Positions 17,668 through 24,515 of a stretch of 64,000 nt of DNA are shown here, one piece after another (the first letter of the stretch is position 1; every line of letters starts with the position of its first letter). Source of the DNA: CAIVVT01 sp963838205 (GTDB lineage: Bacteria > Acidobacteriota > Terriglobia > Bryobacterales > Bryobacteraceae); assembly GCA_963838205.1 (NCBI GenBank), contig CAWIQF010000020.1:124001-188000 (forward strand), given 5' to 3'. The notes beneath the pieces were generated by a model. That model did no database searches. It was given only the letters and a program-made list of their open reading frames with translations, and was not told the DNA's origin. The translations under genes were made by a program, and so were the position numbers.

Positions 17668-17748
17668 CGATTCACGGCATAGAGGGATCGGCCTGCGGGC
17701 GCGCCGGTTTGTCTGCTGGATCTGACGCAATTGGGATTTGCGGATACT
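17668..17748. repeat. 81-bp direct repeat, copy 2, overlapping the end of the GH20-like gene
   Basis: It matches 17475-17555 at 77 of 81 positions. It supplies the stop codon and about the last 25 residues (PQIPIASDPADKPARPQ...) of the minus-strand hexosaminidase-like gene, and continues into CTGTCCCGGGTTG, also seen near 16759 and in part at 16790. Confidence 0.85.
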
Positions 17749-20113
17749 GTCCCGGGTTGGGCGGCGACGTGTCCTTCCAGTCCGAGAGGGCGGAGCGGGG
17801 CGGCAGGCCAGCGGCGGCGGCGTATTGGTTGCGCACGGCCAGCGTTTTCGCGGCCCAATCGCCGAGCGGGTACCAAAGCTGGCGGTAGATCAGGTAAGTC
17901 ATGTCGACGGTGCGAACGGGGAGGTGGTCCTTGACGTCGTCGACCTGGTTGACAAAGCGGCGGCCGTTGGCCGCGGCCACGCGCGGGTACCAACTCTCGT
18001 ACCAGGTGGAGACGGCATCGGAGAAGGCTTGGTTGCGCTGCTGGCGGATGCCGGCGGCGAGATCGAGGGCGCGGTCGAGAGAAGCCAGCGCGGTCTTGGG
18101 ATCCGGTTTCGCCGCAGCGGCCTGGGCGGCCTGCAAGGCGGTGTTGACGGCGGCCAGGTCGAGCAGCATCTGGATGTTCTGCCGGTAGAGATTGGCGATG
18201 CCGAGGTAGAGCTCGAGGTTGTAGCGGTTGAACTGCACCTGCTGGAGATTCTGGTGCAGCAAGTCCAGCAGTTCGTCGTTGTCAGCCAGGAAACGGCCGG
18301 CCAGATGCAGACGGCGCTCGCTCAGCGCGGCCCAGTCGTAACTCAAGCTGAGGACGCCAGCCGAGGGCAGCGGCGGCAGGGGCAGAGTCTGGTCCTCGGC
18401 GGGCTGCGGCGGGTGGTTGATGCGATCCCAATCGCCCCAGATGGGCGTGCGCACGTTGGAGGCCGCACTCTCCCAACTCTCCTTCCAGAACTGGCCCTGT
18501 TCGCTCATGAGCTGGTAAACGCGGCCCATGCCGCGGGCGCCGGGCCCGTAAAAGAGCGGATAGAAGAGGTTGATGAGCTCCTGTTCGGCGGCGGCCTTGG
18601 GGTGCCAGGCGGCGGCGGAACCGGTGGCATAGCCGAGCCACATGGCCTCGGGATGAATTCCGGTGTCCGCCCAGCCGGCGACAAACGTCCCCATCAGGTC
18701 GGCGTTCTTCCGCGCGGGCGTATTCTCGATCGTGTCAAGCATCTGGCCGACGTAGCCGGGGCCTTGCACCACCGCTTCATAGGCGCCGCCGGAGCGGCTG
18801 GGAATATGGTCCGCCGGCGGCAGCAGGTAATAGTTCGAGAATAGGAACTCCTTCCAGCCCACCGTGGAAGTGAAGATCATTTGCCGGATCCCGTGCGCCT
18901 TAAACGCCCGATCAAAATCCGTCCCATGGACCTCGGCGTTCACCATATAGCTGGGCAGCGCAGCGACGTCGTCAGGTTTCATGGGATTCTCGCCCCAGAA
19001 CAGCACCGTGCGACCGCGGTCGTGCAGATAGCCGGCCGTTTTGGTGACGAACTCCGCCAGCAGTTTGCCGACACTGCCTTTTTCTTTGGCGGCGTCCGCC
19101 TCGTTACACCGGTCGTTTTTGGCGAGCCCGACATAATATGGCTCGTCGGTGGAAAGCACAAAGTACTTCCCGCCCTTGTTCGCGTCCAGCAGATCCTGGA
19201 ACAGTCCGGCGTACAGCTTGTAGGTCTCCGGGTTGGTTACGCAGGCCTCGTAGTTACTCTCCGGATACTCGCGCAGAGCGGCGTATTCCGGGTGCTTCAG
19301 GATGAAAGAGATGTGCGCCGGCCCGTCCAGATAAGGGATGACCTGGATGTGGTACTTCAGTCCGTAATCGGTGAGCTCCTGGAACTCGGCGGGAGAAAGG
19401 GCATACGGCTCCACCAGCGGCGGCGCGCTTTTGTATTGGAAATGGCCTTCGAGCTTGATGGAGAATCCGTTGATCTTATAGAAGGAAGCCTGGCGCAGGG
19501 CCTGTTTCAGGATGGGCAGAGGCTCGAGGTGATGAGCGTCGTCCCAGTAGATGATGCGCATCCCGAGATCGGGCCAATCGGTAATCTCGCCCTCCGGCAA
19601 CAGCCAGCGGCCGCTGGCCGGCTTGAGCAACTGGACGAGCGTCTGAATTCCATAGAACAGGCCTGGCGCGGCGTTGGCCGTCAGGCGGATTTCCCGCGGC
19701 CCCAGTGTCAGCCGGTAGGCTTGCTCCGCGATGGCATCTTTGTCCTTGTCGGTGGCTGCGCCGATGACGACGGAATTTGGGTTGACCGAGAGCCGGATCA
19801 CGCCTTGGCCCGTGGCCGGCTCGGCGAGGCGCAGGCCGAAGCGTTCACTCAATAGTTCCCGCAAAGACTGAACGGCGACGTCGTCGGGATTCACGCCGGG
19901 TTCGAGCACAAGCTGCCATCCGTCCGTGAGCGCAAAATCGCGTGGTCCCAGGGTGACAGTTTGCGGAATGGGGAGAACGGTGTAACCGCGCGAGGACAGG
20001 GCGGAGAGCGTCTCGGCCGGCAGGGGCTGGATCGCAACGAGTAAAAGCAGAGCGGCCAGCCCGGGCAGGGACCGCCCGCGAGTGAGGGGTTTGATTCGAA
20101 ACATCGGCTTCAT
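17672..20113 (-). CDS. GH20-like beta-N-acetylhexosaminidase, secreted
   Basis: The 813-residue product has a signal peptide (SLPGLAALLLLVAIQPLPAETL), a GH20b-like N-terminal alpha/beta domain (YTVLPIPQTVTLGPRDFAL...ALTDGWQLVLE; LRELLSERFGLRL), the bridge AAPGLFYGIQTLVQLLKP, and a TIM barrel (DWPDLGMRIIYWDDAH; FYKINGFSIKLEGHFQY; IQVIPYLDGPAHISFILKH; FVLSTDEPYY; TVLFWGENPM). The GH20 Asp-Glu catalytic pair would be STDEPYY, in line with the family's DE motif. A C-terminal helical domain follows. GH20 enzymes remove terminal GlcNAc/GalNAc. The start at 20113 is preceded by AAGG. The final ~28 residues come from a repeat and look acquired. Confidence 0.8.
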   Translation of the reverse strand: MKPMFRIKPLTRGRSLPGLAALLLLVAIQPLPAETLSALSSRGYTVLPIPQTVTLGPRDFALTDGWQLVLEPGVNPDDVAVQSLRELLSERFGLRLAEPATGQGVIRLSVNPNSVVIGAATDKDKDAIAEQAYRLTLGPREIRLTANAAPGLFYGIQTLVQLLKPASGRWLLPEGEITDWPDLGMRIIYWDDAHHLEPLPILKQALRQASFYKINGFSIKLEGHFQYKSAPPLVEPYALSPAEFQELTDYGLKYHIQVIPYLDGPAHISFILKHPEYAALREYPESNYEACVTNPETYKLYAGLFQDLLDANKGGKYFVLSTDEPYYVGLAKNDRCNEADAAKEKGSVGKLLAEFVTKTAGYLHDRGRTVLFWGENPMKPDDVAALPSYMVNAEVHGTDFDRAFKAHGIRQMIFTSTVGWKEFLFSNYYLLPPADHIPSRSGGAYEAVVQGPGYVGQMLDTIENTPARKNADLMGTFVAGWADTGIHPEAMWLGYATGSAAAWHPKAAAEQELINLFYPLFYGPGARGMGRVYQLMSEQGQFWKESWESAASNVRTPIWGDWDRINHPPQPAEDQTLPLPPLPSAGVLSLSYDWAALSERRLHLAGRFLADNDELLDLLHQNLQQVQFNRYNLELYLGIANLYRQNIQMLLDLAAVNTALQAAQAAAAKPDPKTALASLDRALDLAAGIRQQRNQAFSDAVSTWYESWYPRVAAANGRRFVNQVDDVKDHLPVRTVDMTYLIYRQLWYPLGDWAAKTLAVRNQYAAAAGLPPRSALSDWKDTSPPNPGQYPQIPIASDPADKPARPQADPSMP

Positions 20114-20247
20114 CCTTGAACTGGAGTGCGAATCGCACACGGATTATACAGGAATCCCGTGGGTTCCAGCGCCGGGCGACGGGGGCGCGGGGGCACGAGT
20201 TGAAGGCGCGGATCGAGCGGGGCCTGACAGCGCAGCGGCAGCGCGGG

Positions 20248-20859
20248 TCAGTCCGGATCGGAGAGGCGGCGGCGGAGGTTAGCCGGAGGCTGGCGCCAGT
20301 TCAGTTCGAGGAGGAGCGAGGCGGGGATTTCAAGCGGAGTGCAGGGGAGAGGGAGGTCCCCAGGAGACGGAGCGGCGGCCAAGGAGGAGGCTTCGCTCTG
20401 CGTGAGATGGTCGGAGGAGGAGGAAGCGGCGGCCCAGGCGAGGGCTTCGGGCTGCATGAGATGGTCGGGCGAGGGGTTGTGGAGGCGCCAGCCGATGACG
20501 TTTTGCAGGCGGACGAGGGCGGTGACGATGGTATCGCCGGTGGAGCCACGGGTCCACAAGCAGACGAAGCCGTTATCGGGATGGACGTTGGGGTGGAAGA
20601 CAGGCACGGCGAGAAACGCTTCGATGGGCACGGCCGGGTACCAGGCGGGAAAACGGAATTCGACGACGTGGGCATCGACGCGCTGGAGATGGGGGGGCGT
20701 GCCGGTGAGAGCGGTGGTGCGGTGCAGGGTCAGGCGGAAGAAGTCGGCCTCGGCATCGCGCGAGCGCGAGAGGTCGTCTAGGGAGCCGGGGTTGGCGCGG
20801 GCCAACTCGGCGAGGAGGGCCCATTCGTTCTCGATCCGGCGGTCGCGGGGGGAAGTCAT
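20248..20859 (-). CDS. E2-like ubiquitin-conjugating enzyme homolog
   Basis: The 203-residue product has the E2 (UBC) layout in its first ~120 residues: an N-terminal helix (RIENEWALLAELARANPGSL), strands with FRLTLHRTTALTG and HVVEFRFPAWYPAVPIEAFLAVPVFHPN, and the active-site stretch HPNVHPDNGFVCLWTRG. HPN is at residues 89-91 and the predicted catalytic Cys at 100, the same spacing class as eukaryotic E2s (HPN, then 8-9 residues to Cys), and YP at 74-75 fits the PxxYP loop. IVTALVRLQNVIGW matches the helix after the active site. It would take the activated beta-grasp protein as a thioester. A Ser/Ala/Pro-rich C-terminal tail of about 75 residues is extra. ATG 20859 overlaps the upstream stop (TGATG). 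Confidence 0.85.
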   Translation of the reverse strand: MTSPRDRRIENEWALLAELARANPGSLDDLSRSRDAEADFFRLTLHRTTALTGTPPHLQRVDAHVVEFRFPAWYPAVPIEAFLAVPVFHPNVHPDNGFVCLWTRGSTGDTIVTALVRLQNVIGWRLHNPSPDHLMQPEALAWAAASSSSDHLTQSEASSLAAAPSPGDLPLPCTPLEIPASLLLELNWRQPPANLRRRLSDPD

Positions 20860-21119
20860 CAACCGTTGGTGGCGACGGTGGAGACGCGGAGCACGTCATT
20901 CGGTCGAACGCCCTGGACCGGGAGACGGGTACTGAAGTCGAGGGCCTGGCCGTTCCAGACGACTTGGGGCTCGCCGTCGCCTTGCAGGACCTGGCCGCGC
21001 TCGCGCAGGTCGAAGAGGATTTCGTCGAGGACGGTGTCGAGGGTTTCCTCGTCATCGACGTCGACGTTGAATTTCACTTCGCCCTGCACCGTGTCGAAAT
21101 AGATCTGGTATTTAGGCAT
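20859..21119 (-). CDS. Ubiquitin-like beta-grasp protein
   Basis: The 86-residue product has beta-grasp character: strand MPKYQIYFDTVQGEVKF, strand NVDVDDEETL, helix LDTVLDEILFDLRERGQVL, strand PQVVWNGQALDF, and a last strand NDVLRVSTV. The order beta-beta-alpha-beta-beta and the WNGQAL turn resemble ubiquitin's FAGKQLEDG. It ends in ATNG, so a C-terminal Gly is already exposed and no processing peptidase would be needed. The next gene, coupled by a TGATG overlap, is an E2 homolog, and an E1 homolog is encoded upstream on the same strand, so the protein is the likely modifier of this cassette. YukD-like or ThiS-like alternatives are less likely given the E2. Confidence 0.75.
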   Translation of the reverse strand: MPKYQIYFDTVQGEVKFNVDVDDEETLDTVLDEILFDLRERGQVLQGDGEPQVVWNGQALDFSTRLPVQGVRPNDVLRVSTVATNG

Positions 21120-21163
21120 ATCGATCTAGCGTCCTGGATTGGAAATCGCTTGAATCACTCGAA

Positions 21164-21480
21164 GCGACCGCTCCCGGACGGTCGCGGCTCAGTAACAACG
21201 GCACGCAGGCAACCGTTCCCTGACGGTCGCGGCTCAGTAACAACGGCACGCAGGCGACCGCTCCCTGACGGTCGCGGCTCAGAAACAACGGCACGCAGGC
21301 AACCGCTCCCTGACGGTCGCGGCTCAGAAACAACGCACGGTCGCGGCTCAGAAACATCCTCGTGGCTCAGGAACAACACGAAGAACCGCTCCTTTCAGTC
21401 GCGGCTCCGTTAGACGGTCGCGACTCAGAAACAACGCACGGTGGCGGCTCAGTAACAACGGCACGGCTCGGTAACGGACA
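21164..21480. repeat. Tandem 45-bp hairpin repeats, array 1
   Basis: Units at 21164-21210, 21211-21255, 21256-21300 and 21301 onward follow the pattern GACCGCTCCCTGACGGTCGCGGCTCAGTAACAACGGCACGCAGGC with an exact 45-bp period, then decay into partial copies (CGGTCGCGGCTCAGAAAC) to about 21480. GACCG and CGGTC can form a 5-bp stem around CTCCCTGA. The minus strand is open through the array and would read as a 15-residue repeat (VSEPRPSGSG...), which is almost certainly not a gene. Confidence 0.85.
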
Positions 21481-21500
21481 CAGGTCGTACGAGGCGCGGC

Positions 21501-22208
21501 TCATGAGTTCTCCGGAGGCGCGACGACATATTCTTTCAAAGGGGCGGGCAGATCCGCCACGATCCACTGGCAACGCGAACACTGGCCGTTAGTATAGTCC
21601 CAACACGAGCGGCACTGCGGGCGGCCGCATTTAGCACAGACCCGCAAATCGGCATCCTGGGCGGTGGCGGCGCAGACCTGGCAGCGGCCGAGCGGGGAGC
21701 GCGCGCCGAAATGGCGGTCCCACCAGCGGCCCTCGGAAGGGAGGATGGGGACGCGGTTCTGTTCGCACAAGCGGCAGCGGCAGCGCTCGAAATTCCAGCA
21801 TTTGTTTTCACAGACGAGCATGCCGCAGCGGGGGCAGGTGAAGGCGACTTCGCCGCCGAGACGGCGGTTGCAGAGGGAGCAGCGGCGGGCGTCGAGGTTG
21901 CGAATGAAGGTGATGGCGCCGGAGGTGATGGCGGCGAGCAGAGGCGCGAACCAGAGGTAGGTCTGCGCGCCGGAGTGCGAGACGAAGAGGATGAGGATGC
22001 CCAGCAGGCTCATGGCGGCGGGGAGGACGGTGGGCCACCAGAGGCTGGTGAACTCGACTTCAAAGAAACGGAAAAGGCCGAAGGCGATGAGCGAGATGAG
22101 GATGCCGCAGAAGAGACCGGCAATGGGCACGGTGATGCCGACGACGATCTGCAGGAAGACGAGCCCGAGGGTGGGGGCGGCGAGAATGGCGAGAGTTCTC
22201 GGTTTCAT
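21501..22208 (-). CDS. Membrane protein with two RING-like binuclear zinc modules (candidate E3)
   Basis: The 235-residue product has about four N-terminal membrane helices (residues 5-105), then two Cys-rich modules. Module 1 has Cys at 110, 113, 125, 128, 133, 137, 143, 145 and 148 (CSLC, CPRC, CENKC, CRC-RLC). Module 2 has C176-x2-C179-x11-C191-x2-C194-x4-C199-x2-C202-x7-C210-x2-C213 (CQVC, CAKC, CRSC, CSRC). Eight evenly paired Cys suit a cross-brace RING or related binuclear treble-clef fold of C4C4 type. Given the E1, E2 and Ubl genes around it, a membrane-anchored E3-like role is the simplest inference; a plain zinc-ribbon scaffold is the alternative. The ATG at 22208 lies in a copy of the E1/RING junction. 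Confidence 0.7.
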   Translation of the reverse strand: MKPRTLAILAAPTLGLVFLQIVVGITVPIAGLFCGILISLIAFGLFRFFEVEFTSLWWPTVLPAAMSLLGILILFVSHSGAQTYLWFAPLLAAITSGAITFIRNLDARRCSLCNRRLGGEVAFTCPRCGMLVCENKCWNFERCRCRLCEQNRVPILPSEGRWWDRHFGARSPLGRCQVCAATAQDADLRVCAKCGRPQCRSCWDYTNGQCSRCQWIVADLPAPLKEYVVAPPENS

Positions 22209-22446
22209 GGTTCAAGGCCGCGGACGGTGACCAGATGATGCTCGGGCAGGCAGAAGATCACTTCGGCGAGGGGACCGCTCCTTAACAGTCGCGGCTCAGA
22301 AACAACACGTCCGCTCCCTGACGGTCGCGGCTCAGAAACGGTCGCGGCTTGTGACAGCGCGGCTCGTAGCAGGCGCGGGGCGGCGAGAATAGCGAGAGTT
22401 CTCGGTTTCATGGTTCAAGGCCGCGGACGGTGACCAGATGATGCTC
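22178..22446. repeat. 66-bp direct duplication flanking hairpin repeats at the E1/RING junction
   Basis: 22178-22243 and 22381-22446 are identical except for one base. Each contains the last codons of the E1 gene (LVTVRGLEP, stop) overlapping the ATGA start of the RING-like gene. Between them lie about 137 bp with degenerate hairpin repeats (GACCGCTCCTTAACAGTCGCGGCTC; CCGCTCCCTGACGGTCGCGGCTC). Confidence 0.85.
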
Positions 22447-23514
22447 CGGCACGCCGAGATCGGCTAACGTGCGATCGCACCAGGGCGATGTGGGGTTGAT
22501 GGCCCGCACGACCGCCAGTTCAAGGATATCGCGAGAAGCGCAGGAGGGACAGAGCGCGTGGCGGCGGAATTTCGCCGAGCGGAGAAAAGGCGCCCAGCGA
22601 TGGAGGCAGGCGCGGCAGCGGGCATCGACGCAGACGGGCCAGTCGAGCACCAGGCTCGAGCCGGGAGGGGCGCCGGAGTCGAGAAGAAACTGGCGCACGG
22701 AGCGGCGGCGGTCGCCGGCGTCGAGGAGCGGGGGCGCGGCAGGGGCGTGGAACGGGCAGGCGGGGCTGAGGGGCAGGCGGAAGGATTGGAGGCGCGGGAC
22801 GGGGGCGAGGGTGAGCTCGAGGGCCGAGGCGGCGGAGGCGGATCCCAAGAAAAGGCGCAAGCCGGTGTCGGCCTGGAGCGCGCCGATGAGGGCGGCCATG
22901 GTGGGCGTGGAGGGATTGGGCGCGACGCCGGGCGGAGCGGCGCAGGGGCGGACGGTGGAGTCCCAGAAGGTGAGCAATTCGGCGCGCTTGCGGCGGGATA
23001 AAGTGCAGCCGTAGCAGGCGGCCGCGCGGCCGGGGAAGAAGCTTACGCGGCCGTGGGAGTAGTTGGGGGTGCCGAGACCGGCGTCGCAGACGGGGCGATC
23101 GAGGCGGGTCGAGACATAGGCGAGCTCGAGGCGGGCGAGGTCGCTGTCGACGCAGCCGAATAGCAGATGGGCCTCTGACACTAGCCGCAAGCCGACGTCG
23201 GCGATTTCGGCGGCGAGGGCGTTGAAGCGGGTATCGGGAAACAAAGCGGCGGCGGAGGCGGCGAGAGAGACGGCCTTGCCGGCGCCGGGAGCGGCGTGGC
23301 GCAGAAAAATCGAACGGGTGAGATTGGAGGGCTCGACGAAGTCGGGGTCGACGATGGTGATTGCGCCGACGCCGAGCAGGCCGAGGGCCTTGACGACTTC
23401 ATTGCCCAGCGCGCCGGCGCCGACGACGAGGGCATGCAGAGAGCGGACGCTGGCGGGAGCAAAGAGGGTTTGCTCCAGGCGTGAATAATCATTCAGTTGG
23501 GAAGGCGGGGCCAT
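22408..23514 (-). CDS. E1/ThiF-like activating enzyme with C-terminal zinc ribbon
   Basis: The 368-residue product has the E1-like adenylation domain: nucleotide loop VGAGALGNEV (residues 31-40), ITIVDPDFVEPSNLTRSIFLR (Asp56, Asp58, Arg67), Lys80, and LLFGCVDSDLARLEL (Asp123). A CxxC at 167-170 (CYGC) with C253/H256 suits the structural zinc. Cys191 in RPCAAPPGV sits where ThiF/MoeB and E1s carry the catalytic Cys. The extra C-terminus has C300-x2-C303 and C322-x2-C325, a zinc ribbon absent from standard ThiF. It should adenylate the C-terminus of the beta-grasp protein and pass it to the E2. A distal start (TTG 23553) is possible; the ATG at 23514 overlaps the divergent frame on the other strand. 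Confidence 0.87.
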   Translation of the reverse strand: MAPPSQLNDYSRLEQTLFAPASVRSLHALVVGAGALGNEVVKALGLLGVGAITIVDPDFVEPSNLTRSIFLRHAAPGAGKAVSLAASAAALFPDTRFNALAAEIADVGLRLVSEAHLLFGCVDSDLARLELAYVSTRLDRPVCDAGLGTPNYSHGRVSFFPGRAAACYGCTLSRRKRAELLTFWDSTVRPCAAPPGVAPNPSTPTMAALIGALQADTGLRLFLGSASAASALELTLAPVPRLQSFRLPLSPACPFHAPAAPPLLDAGDRRRSVRQFLLDSGAPPGSSLVLDWPVCVDARCRACLHRWAPFLRSAKFRRHALCPSCASRDILELAVVRAINPTSPWCDRTLADLGVPEHHLVTVRGLEP

Positions 23515-23519
23515 GACGA

Positions 23520-23547
23520 TTGACAGCGGTCGCGCCTCTGATACACT
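23520..23547 (+). promoter_or_regulatory. Promoter for the T6SS-like operon
   Basis: A perfect TTGACA (23520-23525), a 16-bp spacer and TACACT (23542-23547) stand immediately upstream of the first plus-strand gene. The predicted start of transcription near 23554 is ten bases before the ATG at 23564. The -35 box lies a few bases beyond the E1 start codon on the opposite strand, so control of the two operons is physically linked. Confidence 0.65.
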
Positions 23548-23563
23548 TATCAACGCTATAGCA

Positions 23564-24515
23564 ATGGGACTCTATCAAAGTTTATATTACATGAGCCTGG
23601 CCGGAGGGCTGGCCGGGCTATTGGCGTGGGCGCTGGCGGCGGTGATTGCGGCGGCGCTTTCCAACCAACCCGACGTGCGGATTTCGGACCTGTTGGCGGT
23701 GATCCTGTTAGGGGCCTTCATCGGAGGGCTGGGAGTGGCCTTTTCGGACCGCTACGCGGGGCGGCGGATTTCGGCCAAGTGGGTCTTTTTCGGCATGTTG
23801 ATTGGAATCGTTTGCGGAGGCCTGGCGGCAGTGATCCAAATGCCGATCACGGAGCGGCTGGGCGAGCAGGCGCCGATTCTGACGCGGGTAATCGCATGGC
23901 TGTTGGCGGGATCGCTGATCGGCCTGGGGCTGGGGCTGAGATGGATCACGGTGAACCGGACGCGGGTGGCGCACGGATACGTGGGGGGCCTGGTGGGGGG
24001 CGCGCTGGGGGGGCTGATGTTCGCCGGACTGAGCGGGCTGGCGCCGGACCTGGCGCAGGCGCTGGGGTTCATGGTGCTGGGGGCGGGGATCTGCTTCGGG
24101 GTGACGCTGGCGCCGATGCTCATGAAGGGGGGCGTGCTGCTGTTCGTTTCGAGCGGCGATCCACGCGCGCAGGCGAAATTCGGGCGGGGCAAAAAAGAAT
24201 GGGAGCTGCGGCAAGGGGATATGTACACGGTGAGCAGCACGAGCCCGGAGGGGACGCTGGCGAAGGCCGGGCCGGGCGAGCTGCATCTTCATCCCGGATG
24301 CGGCGATCGCGGCGCAACACGCGGTGCTGTTCGGGAAAGAGGGGCGGTTCTACGTGGCGCGGCACGCGGAGGTCGGGGGGCAGGCGGGGCTGGCGCGATT
24401 CGTGCTGCGAGTGCGAGGGAAAACGGTTACAACTTCGCAGGAACTGAGGGATAATGATGACGTTCTGGTGGGGCGAACGGCGTTGAAGTTCACCTCGCGG
24501 AAGAAGGAACAGTGA
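23564..24515 (+). CDS. Membrane protein with C-terminal FHA domain, frameshifted
   Basis: The product has about six membrane helices in residues 1-185 (for example LLAVILLGAFIGGLGVAF, WVFFGMLIGIVCGGLAAVI, LGFMVLGAGICFGVTLAPM) followed by a cytosolic FHA-like domain (WELRQGDMYTVSS...GELHLHP / DAAIAAQHAVLFGKEGRFYV...VLRVRGKTVTTSQELRDNDDVLVG). The last part is read in another frame: CATCCCGGATGCGGCG near 24290 needs one base removed to give HPDAAIAAQHAVL. It is either a sequencing slip or a real frameshift that would cut off most of the FHA domain. FHA domains bind phosphothreonine peptides and often regulate T6SS assembly. The stop overlaps the next gene (GTGA). Confidence 0.7.

Noticed and set aside
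21164..21345. CRISPR array
   Set aside because: The repeats are contiguous 45-bp units without unique spacers, and no cas genes are present.
21155..21379. Open frame with repeated SEPRPSGSG peptides
   Set aside because: It is a translation of the 45-bp hairpin repeat array with no start signal; such frames arise simply because the period is a multiple of three.
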